Shown in pieces: positions 1-8,362 of a DNA stretch of 64,000 nt. Positions within the stretch are counted from its first letter, which is position 1; each line of letters opens with the position of its first letter. The stretch is from Mycolicibacterium mucogenicum DSM 44124. GTDB lineage: Bacteria > Actinomycetota > Actinomycetes > Mycobacteriales > Mycobacteriaceae. The stretch is from NCBI RefSeq assembly GCF_005670685.2, contig NZ_CP062008.1, positions 4,340,001-4,404,000 on the forward strand, in the 5' to 3' direction. The notes under the pieces are model-generated. The model saw only the letters and a program-made list of their open reading frames with translations. It was not told the DNA's origin and ran no database searches. A program made the position numbers and the translations under genes.

Positions 1-147
1 GGTGACGGCCACGAGCGACTGTTCGTTCACCGCGCCGCGGCGCCGCGCCTCGTGGACGAACACGAGGACGGCGGCGAGGACCCCCAATCCCACGAACAGA
101 CCGTGGACCGGTACCTGCACCGGTCCGATCTGCCACTGCGGGATCAT
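1..147 (-). CDS. Lgt-like prolipoprotein diacylglyceryl transferase, N-terminal fragment
   Basis: Only the first 49 codons are inside the window; the gene runs off the left edge. The visible peptide starts MIPQWQIGPVQVPVHGLFVG, continues into one hydrophobic membrane segment (about residues 16-32) and then a basic stretch with three consecutive arginines. The short polar lead followed by 'HGLFVGLG' resembles the N-terminus of Lgt-family enzymes, membrane proteins that transfer diacylglycerol to the lipobox cysteine of prolipoproteins. The ATG at 147 was chosen; an in-frame GTG lies at 156. The catalytic region is not visible, so a degenerate Lgt-like paralogue is equally possible. It lies on the same strand as, and downstream of, the alcohol dehydrogenase gene. 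Confidence 0.5.
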   Translation of the reverse strand, partial: MIPQWQIGPVQVPVHGLFVGLGVLAAVLVFVHEARRRGAVNEQSLVAVT

Positions 148-182
148 CGCGATCACAGTGGCAAACCTACCGGCCGGAATCG

Positions 183-1289
183 TCAGTGCACGATGATCCC
201 GCGAATGTTCTTGCCTTCACGAAGATCTTGATAGCCCTGGTTGACCTCTTCGAGGGTGTATCGGGTTGTCACCAGGTCGTCGAGTTGCAGCTGGCCGTCG
301 TTGTAGAGCCGCAGCAGGCGGATGATGTCGTACTGCGGGTTGGCGGAGCCGAACAACGAGCCGCGAATGGTCTTCTCGAACAAGGTCAACTCGAGGCCCG
401 AGACGTGGATCGTCAGCTTCTCGGGGTTGGCCATACCGATGACGACGACCGTCCCGCCCTTGCCGATGGCGCTGAAAGCCGATGTGACGACGTCCTCGTC
501 CACGGTGCCGACGCAGATGATGGCCTGATCGGCGCCCTGCCCCCAGGACAGTTCGGTGATCTTCTCGGCGGCGGCCTCGGCGCTCGCAAAGACATGCGTC
601 GCACCGAACTTCAGCGCCGTATCGCGTTTGAACGGCACCGGGTCGACGGCGACGATGTACTTCGCGCCGGCATGCGCGGCGCCCTGGACGGCATTGATAC
701 CGATGCCGCCGATGCCGTACACGACGGTGATGTCGCCGGGCCGCACGTTGCCCGCATAGGTGGCGCCGCCCCAGCCGGTCGGCACACCACAGCCGACGAG
801 CACGGCGGTCTCCAGCGGCAGCCAGTCGTCGACCTTGACCACGGAGTGCTGCGAGATGGTGGCCTTCTTGGCGAACGTGCCCAGCATGCACATGGCACCG
901 AAATCCGTGCCGCCCCTGTGGAATCGGAACGAACCGTCCGGCATCGAGCCTTCGAGAATGGTCGCGCCCATGTCGCACAGGGCCTGCCGACCGGTCGAGC
1001 AGTATCGGCAATGGCCGCAGCTCGGGATGAAGCTGCACACCACGTGGTCTCCGGGCTTGACCTTGGTGACGCCGGGGCCGACGTCCTCGATGATGCCGGC
1101 GCCCTCGTGCCCACCGACGATGGGATAGCGCGGCGGGAGGTCACCGTCGGACAGGTGCAAATCGGAGTGACACAGTCCGGCGGCGGTGTAGTTGATCAGC
1201 ACTTCGCCCGGCCCGGGGCCGTCGAGATCGAGTTCCATGATCTCGAAGGGCTTACCTGGCTCAAGCAGGACGGCTGCGGTGGTCTTCAT
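183..1289 (-). CDS. NDMA-dependent zinc alcohol dehydrogenase (mycofactocin-type)
   Basis: A 368-residue medium-chain dehydrogenase that oxidises an alcohol to the aldehyde. Family members of this type keep a bound NAD cofactor and in vivo pass electrons to mycofactocin (family knowledge). Visible motifs: catalytic zinc ligands Cys40 and the His61-Glu62 pair, the structural zinc cluster Cys91, Cys94, Cys97 and Cys105 in a CGHCRYC context, and a glycine-rich GIGGIG nucleotide-binding turn in the second half. The reading frame is open upstream to 1595, but the family start MKTTAAVLLEPG sits at 1289 behind an AAAGGAAC ribosome site, so that start was used. It is third in the operon after the monooxygenase and the hydrolase, with a 13-nt gap. 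That order suggests it oxidises the alcohol released by ester hydrolysis. The substrate is inferred. Confidence 0.86.
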   Translation of the reverse strand: MKTTAAVLLEPGKPFEIMELDLDGPGPGEVLINYTAAGLCHSDLHLSDGDLPPRYPIVGGHEGAGIIEDVGPGVTKVKPGDHVVCSFIPSCGHCRYCSTGRQALCDMGATILEGSMPDGSFRFHRGGTDFGAMCMLGTFAKKATISQHSVVKVDDWLPLETAVLVGCGVPTGWGGATYAGNVRPGDITVVYGIGGIGINAVQGAAHAGAKYIVAVDPVPFKRDTALKFGATHVFASAEAAAEKITELSWGQGADQAIICVGTVDEDVVTSAFSAIGKGGTVVVIGMANPEKLTIHVSGLELTLFEKTIRGSLFGSANPQYDIIRLLRLYNDGQLQLDDLVTTRYTLEEVNQGYQDLREGKNIRGIIVH

Positions 1290-1302
1290 CGGTCTGTTCC
1301 TT

Positions 1303-2238
1303 TCAGGCTGAGTGGGTAACGTGGCGGTGCCCTTGAGCCGGGGCCAGATCGCGCTGCAGGAAGTCGAGCTGGTCGGCCAGAACCCGCTGCTGCCAGGGAC
1401 CGTCGTAGAAATCGAGGTGGTCTGCGGGGTACTCGCGCAGCTGCGCCCAGTACCCGGCGCGGCGGGCCGCCTTGCGGGCGGCTGCGGCCGGCGCGATGCG
1501 GTCGTCGGTGCCGGGCTGGACGAGGATCGGGCACGACAGCTTTCCGGCTTTCGTGATCGGCCGGTTGAAGGCGACGCCGAGAGCGTGCCGGCCACGCACC
1601 TCGTTGCGCCACGTCGGCCCGGCGACGGGCAGCCAGGCCTCCTCCGAACCCGAGGTGGCGATCACCGCGGACGATCCGGGTTGCCCGACCACCGGCACCA
1701 TGTGCGCGGGCCGTCCGCGCGCCGCGCTCAGCACGTCCCGCAGCGCATTCACGCTGGCGCGCACCAGATATCCGGCACCGCAGTTGCGGACCAGGTGGAC
1801 CAGCGTGGCCCTCCCGTCGACGGCCGGATTCATCGAGATGACGGCCGCGATGCGCTGGTCCCGGGCCGCCACGGCGATGACGTGGCCACCGGCGTACGAG
1901 GTGCCCCACAGCACGATCCGGTCCGGGTCCACCCCGGGCAGGTGCCGCGCCGCGGCGATGGCGGCGTGATAGTCCTGCCGCTGGCGGCCAACCGAAACAT
2001 CCTGCCGGGGAACACCTTCGGACTCACCGAACCCGCGGTAGTCGAACACCAGCACGTCCAGACCGGCGGCGGCGAACGGCGCGGCGAAGCCGAGCAACGC
2101 GGTGTCCTTGGTACCGCTGAAGCCGTGGGCCATCACCACGCACGGCCGGCCGGACTCCCCGGCCAGCGCATCGGTGGCAGCGGGCAGATGCCAAGCGGCA
2201 CAACGCACTCCGTGGCTGTAGAAGTAGAGCTGCTTCAT
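1303..2238 (-). CDS. Alpha/beta hydrolase, probable esterase of the monooxygenase operon
   Basis: A 311-residue alpha/beta-fold hydrolase. The oxyanion HGFSG motif lies at residues 38-42, the nucleophile elbow is GTSYAG with Ser114, an acidic residue follows in PGTDDRIAP, and the terminal histidine is in the ADHLDFY segment. This gives a complete Ser-Asp-His triad. No signal peptide is seen, so it should act in the cytoplasm. It begins 11 nt after the Baeyer-Villiger monooxygenase and ends 13 nt before the alcohol dehydrogenase. A Baeyer-Villiger enzyme turns a ketone into an ester, and a hydrolase next door would split that ester into acid plus alcohol. That role is inferred from context; a general dienelactone-hydrolase-like activity cannot be excluded. 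ATG at 2238 was chosen over longer in-frame extensions because those overlap the upstream gene. Confidence 0.8.
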   Translation of the reverse strand: MKQLYFYSHGVRCAAWHLPAATDALAGESGRPCVVMAHGFSGTKDTALLGFAAPFAAAGLDVLVFDYRGFGESEGVPRQDVSVGRQRQDYHAAIAAARHLPGVDPDRIVLWGTSYAGGHVIAVAARDQRIAAVISMNPAVDGRATLVHLVRNCGAGYLVRASVNALRDVLSAARGRPAHMVPVVGQPGSSAVIATSGSEEAWLPVAGPTWRNEVRGRHALGVAFNRPITKAGKLSCPILVQPGTDDRIAPAAAARKAARRAGYWAQLREYPADHLDFYDGPWQQRVLADQLDFLQRDLAPAQGHRHVTHSA

Positions 2239-2249
2239 GAACGATCTCC

Positions 2250-3746
2250 CTACGAGGCGTACGCGACGGTCTTGACGGACGAGAACCGCAGGCCGGGATC
2301 CTCGACGGGCCCGCCCCGCAGCCGCTCGGCATCCATCTCGTAGGCGTGCTTGACCAGCCACGAACCGCTGTCGCCGCTGCGGGGGAACTGCTGGATGCCG
2401 CGCTGCACGTAGCCCGACGACAGGTCCATCAGCGGGCCGCGTGCCATATCGGGGTTCTCGACCACCGGCACGACGACGTCGTGTCCATGGGCGTCCATGT
2501 GGTCGAGCATCCGGCAGAAGTGCTCGCAGACCAGGTCGACCTTCAGCGTCCACGCGATGTTGGTGTAGCCCATCGCGAACGCCATGTTGGGTACGTCGGA
2601 CACCATCATGGCCTTGTACACCGTGTGATCGGGCATGTTGAGCACCTGGCCGTCGACGCTCAGCTGTATCTTGCCGAACAGCGACATGTTCAAACCCGTT
2701 GCGGTGACGATGATGTCGGCCTCCAGCTCCTGCCCGGACTGCAGCAGGATGCCGCGCTCGGTGAAGCGCTCGATCTGATCGGTCACGACCGAGGCCTTGC
2801 CGGTCCGGAACGCCTTGAACAGGTCGCCGTCGGGCACCATGGCCAGGCGCTGCTCCCACGGGTTGTAACGCGGGGTGAAGTGGGTGTCGACATCGAAGCC
2901 CTTGGGCAGCTGCCGCGCGACGTTGGCGATCAACAGCTTTCGCATGATCTTCGGGTACTTCTGGCAGAGCTTGAACAGCCCGCGCGCCGTCGCGATGTTC
3001 TTGCGCCGCACGATCGGGAAGGCGCGCTCGTGGCCGAGCACCGTGTTCAGCGCATTGGTGATCGGGTCCGCGGCCGGCACCGACAGCACGTAGCTCGGGG
3101 ACCGCTGCAGCATGGTGATGTGGGCGGCCTTGTCGGCCATCGACGGGATCAGCGTGACCGCCGTCGCGCCGCTACCGATGACGACGACCTTCTTTCCGGC
3201 GTAGTCCAGATCCTCCGGCCACAGCTGCGGGTGGATGACCGGGCCCGCGAAATCCGCCTTGCCCGGGAAGTCCGGGACGAACGGCTTCTCGTAGTCGTAG
3301 TAGCCGGTGCCGAGGAACAGGAAGCGGCCGGTGAACGTCGTCGTGTCCTCGCCGTGCGTGGTGGTGACGGTCCAGCGTCCGGTGTCGGAGTCGAAGTTCG
3401 CGTTCTGCACGTGCTCGCCGAACCGGATGTGCTCGCCGAGCCCATTCTCGTCGACGGTCTGCTGCAGGTAGTCGAGGATGATGTGGCCGTCGGCGATCGA
3501 CTTGCGGTGGGTCCACGGCTTGAAGCCGAACCCGAAGGTGGGCATGTCGGAGTCCGAGCGGATGCCGGGGTACTTGTGCAGACTCCACGTGCCGCCGAGG
3601 GCGTCACGCCCCTCGATGACCAGGAACGACGTCCCCGGGCGGTTCGCCTTCAAGTGATACGCCGCGCCGATGCCGGAGATGCCGGCGCCGATGATCAGTA
3701 CGTCGACGTCCTGCGTCTTCGACCGCTGCGTTGAGGTGATGGACAC
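2250..3746 (-). CDS. Baeyer-Villiger flavin monooxygenase (EthA/MymA type)
   Basis: A 498-residue class B flavoprotein monooxygenase, predicted to insert oxygen next to a carbonyl using NADPH and O2. The FAD Rossmann motif GAGISG is at residues 20-25, the EthA/MymA-like YPGIRSDSDM segment at 59-68, the Baeyer-Villiger fingerprint F-A-G-x3-H-x3-W-P at 166-177, and the NADPH Rossmann motif GSGATA at 191-196. The GTG at 3746 was chosen because AGGAG lies 7 nt upstream; the open frame extends to 3893 without such a site. It heads an operon with the hydrolase and the alcohol dehydrogenase, and is divergent from a PucR-type regulator. The closest remembered relatives are EthA and MymA of M. tuberculosis. 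This gene is not their orthologue by neighbourhood, since no ethR or virS is present. Confidence 0.88.
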   Translation of the reverse strand: MSITSTQRSKTQDVDVLIIGAGISGIGAAYHLKANRPGTSFLVIEGRDALGGTWSLHKYPGIRSDSDMPTFGFGFKPWTHRKSIADGHIILDYLQQTVDENGLGEHIRFGEHVQNANFDSDTGRWTVTTTHGEDTTTFTGRFLFLGTGYYDYEKPFVPDFPGKADFAGPVIHPQLWPEDLDYAGKKVVVIGSGATAVTLIPSMADKAAHITMLQRSPSYVLSVPAADPITNALNTVLGHERAFPIVRRKNIATARGLFKLCQKYPKIMRKLLIANVARQLPKGFDVDTHFTPRYNPWEQRLAMVPDGDLFKAFRTGKASVVTDQIERFTERGILLQSGQELEADIIVTATGLNMSLFGKIQLSVDGQVLNMPDHTVYKAMMVSDVPNMAFAMGYTNIAWTLKVDLVCEHFCRMLDHMDAHGHDVVVPVVENPDMARGPLMDLSSGYVQRGIQQFPRSGDSGSWLVKHAYEMDAERLRGGPVEDPGLRFSSVKTVAYAS

Positions 3747-3776
3747 GGTGTGGCTCCTGACGGGTGGACAGCTTTT

Positions 3777-3792
3777 TGTGATGGCACTCACG
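3777..3792. promoter_or_regulatory. CRP-like operator in the monooxygenase/PucR divergent promoter
   Basis: The sequence reads TGTGA, six bases, TCACG, which is one base from a symmetrical TGTGA-N6-TCACA site. It lies 31-46 nt before the GTG start of the monooxygenase, and on the other side before the PucR-type gene. A catabolic operon under cAMP-receptor control would fit, but binding is inferred. Confidence 0.5.
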
Positions 3793-3871
3793 CTATGGAC
3801 GTCGCCGGGTGCATAACAGGTGCGACGGCCCAGTACTCGACCCGGGATATGTGCCGGGGCATACTTCGTTG

Positions 3872-5131
3872 ATGGCCGCCGAGACACCATCACCTGAGGT
3901 CATCAACCTCATGGGCGATGTCGCCGAACTGATGCTGGCCGAGCTGGACGACCTGGTCGCCGAGATGGACGCTGCCGAGATCGAGCTGTCCCCCGCCGCC
4001 GGCTCGGATGCGGCCGTGCTGGCGGACACGTCCGCCAGCAACCGGGCCAACGCCGCGAGGGTGCTGTCGATGCTGGCCCGTAGGGAAGCCAAGCCCGCCC
4101 CTATCGACATCCCGCCCGAGGCCCTCGATGTCGCCCGCACGATTGCCCGCCGCGGGTTGGAGCTCGATGTGCTGTTCCAGTCCTACCGGCGCGGACAGAA
4201 CGTGGCGTGGAGTCGCTATATGAAGCACGCCACCCGGCTCGTCCCGTCCGGCCCGCTGCTGCTCGAACTCCTGGAGGAATCCTCTCAACGCCTCTTCGCG
4301 TACGTCGACACCGTGCTCGGGTGCGTTGTCATCGCGGCGCAACGCGAACGCGAGGAGGTACTCGGCGGCGCGATCGCCCGTCGCGCCGAGACGATCCGGC
4401 TCATCCTGGACGGCGCCGCCATCGACGCGGGGCGGGCCGGCGAGCGCCTGGGCTACGACCTCCGTCAGCGCCACACCGCACTGGTCCTGTGGACGCCACC
4501 GCACGGTGACGTGCAGGGCGCGCTCGAATCCGCCGCGGCGGTGCTGGCGCGGGCCGCGGGCACCCGTCCGCCGTTGACGCTGTCGGTCGGTCCCTCGACG
4601 TTGTGGGCGTGGCTGGGCAGCAGCTCCGAGCCCGCCGTCGACGCGCTGTCCGACGCAATAGAACAGGCGCAGAACCACATTCGCGTCGCGGTGGGACCGA
4701 CGCGGCCCGGCATCACCGGCTTTCGCCGCTCGCACCAGGCGGCACTGTCGATCCAGAGTCTGCTTGCCGGGCACCCCGGCGGCGCGCGGGTTGCGCTCTT
4801 CCGCGACCTCGAAGTCACCGCGCTGGCGGCCCAGAACACCGACCGCGCAGCAGAATTCGTCGCGGCGACCCTGGGTCCGCTCGCGGAGGACACCCCGGCG
4901 GCGGCCCGCCTGCGCGACACCCTGCGGGTGTTCCTCGACGAGGCCGAGAACGCTCCCCGCGCCGCCACGCGACTGCACACCCACCGCAACACCGTCCTGC
5001 AGCGGGTGGCCCGGGCCACCGAGCTGCTCGGCTACCAGCCGGGGGAACGCCGGCTCGCGATGGAACTCGCGCTGGAGCTGGCGCACCAACTCGGTCCCCG
5101 TGTGCTCATGTCGGCGCCGCAGGGCGCCTAG
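3872..5131 (+). CDS. PucR/CdaR-family transcriptional regulator
   Basis: A 419-residue protein whose last 65 residues form the PucR C-terminal helix-turn-helix: a run rich in alanine and arginine, then THRNTVLQRVARATELLGY and a helix to the end. Regulators of this type sense a metabolite through the central region and activate neighbouring catabolic genes. It is divergent from the ketone-oxidation operon, 125 nt away, so that operon is the likely target. ATG at 3872 is used. The frame is open from 3809, but the extra residues are basic, unlike the family, and a TTG codon directly precedes the ATG. The gene ends 3 nt before the convergent histidine kinase gene. Confidence 0.8.
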   Translation: MAAETPSPEVINLMGDVAELMLAELDDLVAEMDAAEIELSPAAGSDAAVLADTSASNRANAARVLSMLARREAKPAPIDIPPEALDVARTIARRGLELDVLFQSYRRGQNVAWSRYMKHATRLVPSGPLLLELLEESSQRLFAYVDTVLGCVVIAAQREREEVLGGAIARRAETIRLILDGAAIDAGRAGERLGYDLRQRHTALVLWTPPHGDVQGALESAAAVLARAAGTRPPLTLSVGPSTLWAWLGSSSEPAVDALSDAIEQAQNHIRVAVGPTRPGITGFRRSHQAALSIQSLLAGHPGGARVALFRDLEVTALAAQNTDRAAEFVAATLGPLAEDTPAAARLRDTLRVFLDEAENAPRAATRLHTHRNTVLQRVARATELLGYQPGERRLAMELALELAHQLGPRVLMSAPQGA

Positions 5132-5134
5132 CCA

Positions 5135-6262
5135 TCACGTCGTCGGCAGCGTCACGTCCAGCCGGAATCCGCCGGGCACGTGGGCAGCCGACACCTGGCC
5201 GCCGTGCGCTTCGACGATGCCCCGCACGATGGCCAGACCGATGCCGGCGCCCGAGCCGTCGGCCTCCGGGGTGCGGGCCTGAGTACCGCGCCACCCCATG
5301 TCGAACATGCGCCCGAGATCGTGCGACTGCACGCCGGGCCCCTGGTCCAGCACGGTGAGCACGATCCGGTCGCCGTCGAGGTGGTGGGCCGAGACCTGGA
5401 TCTCGGAATCCTCCGGCGCATGCCGGATGCTGTTGACCAGCAGGTTCGCCACCACGCGGGACAGCTCCCCGGGGTCGGCGTACAGCACCTGATCGGTCAT
5501 TTCCGCGTGCGTGATGGTGATGCCGCGGGTGGCCGCGAGGGCCTGCATGTCGGACACGACATCGGAGACGAGGTCCAGGAGAACCACCGGCTCCTTGCTG
5601 AGCTTGAGCATGCCGCTCTGGATCTTGGACAACTCGAACAGCCCGTCAACCATGCCGTTGACGGCGTCCACCTGGTCGCGGATCTGCCGGATGTAGTCGG
5701 CCGGCTCGTCGACCACGCCTTCCTCGAGCGCCTCGGCCATCGCCCGCATCCCGGCCAGCGGTGTCCGCAGATCATGCGAAACCCAGGCCACCAGCTGACG
5801 GCGTGACGCGTCGAGCTGCTCGACCTCGGCGCGGGCCGCCGCCAGCTGTGCGGACGACTGCGCGAGCTGACTGGACAGTTCGGCGAACTCCCGCGAACTG
5901 TCGACGTCCGCTGTGACGACCTCGCCACTGCCGATCTGCCGAGCCGCGCGTTGCAGCCGGGCCAGCGAACGTCGCAGCCGTCGCAGCATGAACCCGGCGG
6001 CCAGGCCCGCCATGAGCGCCGAGATGGCCAGCACCGCCAGCAGCACCTGCAGGTCGTGCGACGACAGGTACATCTCGATCGAGATCGCCACCGTCGAGGC
6101 GACGATCGCGACGATCGTCGCGCAGATCAGGACCGACACCTGCGTCCCGATGGATCCGCGCCGATTGAGCTGCATGACGAGGACGGCCGCACCCGTGGCC
6201 ACGGACGTGCAGATCAGGGCCGTCACCGCGATGATGACGAGGTCGGCCGCACCGAGGATCAT
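5135..6262 (-). CDS. Membrane sensor histidine kinase
   Basis: A 375-residue kinase. Three membrane segments lie near residues 8-30, 42-60 and 72-93, followed by a HAMP-like linker with coiled-coil character. The phospho-acceptor motif VSHDLRTPL has His163, and the ATPase region has N, G1 (DQGPGV) and G2 (GSGAGIGLAI) boxes. The ATG at 6262 overlaps the stop of the upstream response-regulator gene as ATGA, so the two are translationally coupled. With almost no extracytoplasmic loop it probably senses a membrane or intramembrane signal. The divergent DM13-DoxX operon is the natural candidate target. Confidence 0.87.
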   Translation of the reverse strand: MILGAADLVIIAVTALICTSVATGAAVLVMQLNRRGSIGTQVSVLICATIVAIVASTVAISIEMYLSSHDLQVLLAVLAISALMAGLAAGFMLRRLRRSLARLQRAARQIGSGEVVTADVDSSREFAELSSQLAQSSAQLAAARAEVEQLDASRRQLVAWVSHDLRTPLAGMRAMAEALEEGVVDEPADYIRQIRDQVDAVNGMVDGLFELSKIQSGMLKLSKEPVVLLDLVSDVVSDMQALAATRGITITHAEMTDQVLYADPGELSRVVANLLVNSIRHAPEDSEIQVSAHHLDGDRIVLTVLDQGPGVQSHDLGRMFDMGWRGTQARTPEADGSGAGIGLAIVRGIVEAHGGQVSAAHVPGGFRLDVTLPTT

Positions 6263-6981
6263 GACGACCGTCCCGACGGCGTGAACCGGTACCCCGTGCC
6301 CCACTCGGTGCGCAGGTAGACGGGATCGCGTGGGTCGGCTTCGATCTTCTCGCGGAGCCGCCGGATGTGCACGGTGACGGTCGACGCGTCGCCGGCACTC
6401 CAGCCCCACACCTCGCGCAACATCTCGTCGCGTGAAACCACGCGGTCGGGGTTCTTGAGGAGGAAGAGCAGTAGTTCGTATTCGCGTCCGGTCAGCTCGA
6501 CATCGGCACTGCCGCAGGTGATCCGGCGCATCGTCGGGTCGATTCGGAACCGGCCGACGACAAACGGAGCAAGCGGTGACTGGTGGGAGACCCTGTGTCG
6601 CAACAGTTTCGAGATCCGCAATTGCAGCTCCCGCAGCGCGAACGGCTTGGCCAGGTAATCGTCGGCGCCGAGTTCGAGGCCGTCGATCCGGTGCCCACTC
6701 GCCCCGAGGGCGGTCAGCATGATCACCGGAACGTCGGAGCGGGTGCGAATCTCGCGCAGCAGGTCGTCGCCCGACAGCCCGGGCAGCATGCGGTCGAGCA
6801 CGAGCACGTCGGGCGTCGAGCGCTGCACGGCGTCCCGCGCGGTCTCCCCGTCGGAGAACTCGTCGATCCGAAAACCTTTGGCGCGCAGGTACGCCGCCAC
6901 CGCGGTCCGCACCCGCTGGTCGTCTTCGACCAGCACGACGTGCGCGCCGCCGCCGTCGTCGGAGCTCACGGGCGCATCCAT
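6259..6981 (-). CDS. OmpR-family response regulator
   Basis: A 240-residue response regulator. The receiver domain (about residues 14-125) carries the acidic pair Glu19-Asp20 with Asp21, the phospho-acceptor Asp63 in VLVLDRMLPG, and a Lys in the LAKPF loop. A winged-helix DNA-binding domain of OmpR type follows, with the typical LTGREYELLLFL and TVTVHIRRLREKI segments. It forms a coupled pair with the kinase downstream. It is divergent from the DM13 lipoprotein operon, with a 153-nt gap. Confidence 0.9.
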   Translation of the reverse strand: MDAPVSSDDGGGAHVVLVEDDQRVRTAVAAYLRAKGFRIDEFSDGETARDAVQRSTPDVLVLDRMLPGLSGDDLLREIRTRSDVPVIMLTALGASGHRIDGLELGADDYLAKPFALRELQLRISKLLRHRVSHQSPLAPFVVGRFRIDPTMRRITCGSADVELTGREYELLLFLLKNPDRVVSRDEMLREVWGWSAGDASTVTVHIRRLREKIEADPRDPVYLRTEWGTGYRFTPSGRSS

Positions 6982-7134
6982 ATCGCAGCTCTCATGATGC
7001 TGAGCCTAGACAGCCGGCGGGGTATCGGTCCGTTTCTTACGGTTCTGAAATCTTTGTCGAATGCCCGCCGGGCGCTCCCTAACTTCATCGGCGACGGGGT
7101 GATCGGCATCCCGCGACGCTCGAAGGAGTTCCAC

Positions 7135-7593
7135 ATGGTCATCAAGCCGATCGCAGCGACAGCCGCTGCGGTGTTCGCACTGACGCTCACCGCCTGCGGG
7201 GCGAACGAGATGAAGTCGGCCGGTTCGTCCAGCCCCTCCAGTTCCGCCATGACCTCCGCCATGACCTCTGCGATGGCACCCGCGAGCTCCGCCGCGCGCA
7301 CGGGTCACTTCACCGGGCTGAACGGCAAGCACGTGGCCGGCACCGCGACCGTGACCGGCACGAATCTGGAGTTCGCCGAATACTCGTCCGACGAGGGCCC
7401 GGACCTGCACGTGTACCTCACGAAGGGGTCCACCGAGGCCGATGTCGCGGCGGGCAAGGAGATCGCCGCCATCAAGTTCGACCAGGCAACGCAGTCGTTC
7501 CCGCTGTCCGGCATCGACACCATGGGCTACACCACCGTCGTCATCCACTGCGACAAGGCGAAGGCAGTCTTCGGCGCTGCCTCACTCATGTGA
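7135..7593 (+). CDS. DM13-domain lipoprotein
   Basis: A 152-residue exported lipoprotein. The signal peptide (basic start MVIK, hydrophobic core, lipobox LTAC) places the modified cysteine at residue 21. A low-complexity Ser/Met/Ala linker with SAMTSAMTSAM repeats spans about 30-55. The rest is a DM13 domain with the GLNGKHVAGTATV strand, the DLHVYL strand and a conserved Cys in VVIHCDKAKAVFG. DM13 domains are thought to be extracytoplasmic redox/cytochrome-like modules (family knowledge, weakly characterised). GGAG lies 7 nt before the ATG. The stop overlaps the DoxX start as TGATG. Confidence 0.8.
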   Translation: MVIKPIAATAAAVFALTLTACGANEMKSAGSSSPSSSAMTSAMTSAMAPASSAARTGHFTGLNGKHVAGTATVTGTNLEFAEYSSDEGPDLHVYLTKGSTEADVAAGKEIAAIKFDQATQSFPLSGIDTMGYTTVVIHCDKAKAVFGAASLM

Positions 7594-8090
7594 TGTCCGA
7601 TCTGATGACCACCCGCGCACTGACCACGCGCGACCGCGCCGACCTGGCCGCGTCGATACTCTTCGGCGCGGTCCGGGTCGGGCTGGGACTGCTGTGGCTG
7701 CACGAGGGCTACGTCAAGCTGCGGGCGCATTTCGGCAGCGCGGACATCCTGCTGGTCGTCGACGGCGCGTCGGCGAATTCACGTGTGCCGGAATACTTTC
7801 GCTTCGTCGCCGAGCACCTGCTGCGGCCGACGGCCGACCTGGCCGGCATCATGACCCCGCCGACCGAAGTGACGCTGGGTCTGGTTCTGATCCTCGGCGT
7901 GTTCAGCACGCTGTCCGCGGTCGTATCCGCGGGATTGCTCGCCGTCTACTGGAGCTCGGATCAACTCATCGCCCAATATCCGATCATGGCGCTGCTGAGC
8001 GTGGGCGTTCTTGTCGGACAAGGATATTCGAACCGCTGGTCGATCATGACGCTGGTGCGACGGCGATCGACCCACCAGGAAGAGGGCTGA
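7593..8090 (+). CDS. DoxX-like integral membrane protein
   Basis: A 165-residue membrane protein with about four hydrophobic segments and the DoxX-type opening GAVRVGLGLLWLHEGYVKL. DoxX proteins are poorly characterised and are linked to quinone or thiol redox processes in the membrane. ATG at 7593 shares its first base with the stop codon of the DM13 gene. A GTG one codon earlier is also possible. The pairing of a DM13 lipoprotein with DoxX suggests one envelope redox module; this is inference from order only. Confidence 0.72.
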   Translation: MSDLMTTRALTTRDRADLAASILFGAVRVGLGLLWLHEGYVKLRAHFGSADILLVVDGASANSRVPEYFRFVAEHLLRPTADLAGIMTPPTEVTLGLVLILGVFSTLSAVVSAGLLAVYWSSDQLIAQYPIMALLSVGVLVGQGYSNRWSIMTLVRRRSTHQEEG

Positions 8091-8091
8091 C

Positions 8092-8337
8092 ATGAAAGCA
8101 GTACTCGTCGGATCGGGAATGGCGGCGCTGGCTGCCATCGTGATGTTTCAGGCGCCGGCGGCATCGGCGGCGTCCGCCGAAGGGGCCATCAACGACCTGC
8201 GGGCCGCGGGATATCTGGTGCAGCTCAACCAGACACCCACGGCACCGCTGACGGCCTGCACGGTCGGCGGCGTGCGCACGCTGGAGGGCGGCACCCCGTC
8301 GGCTCTCGTCGACATCGTGTGCCCTGACGGCTGCTGA
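8092..8337 (+). CDS. Small secreted two-cysteine protein
   Basis: An 81-residue protein with a clear Sec signal peptide: MKAVLVGSG, a hydrophobic stretch and an Ala-rich cleavage region ending near residue 27-30. The mature part has cysteines in LTACTVGG and at IVCPDGC, enough for one disulfide, and resembles the small exported mycobacterial proteins with a 'DLRAAGYLVQLN' motif. The start lies 1 nt after the DoxX stop, so it is the third gene of the operon. I do not recognise a function. Confidence 0.7.
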   Translation: MKAVLVGSGMAALAAIVMFQAPAASAASAEGAINDLRAAGYLVQLNQTPTAPLTACTVGGVRTLEGGTPSALVDIVCPDGC

Positions 8338-8362
8338 GTACCTCGGCGCGCCCTGACCGGGA

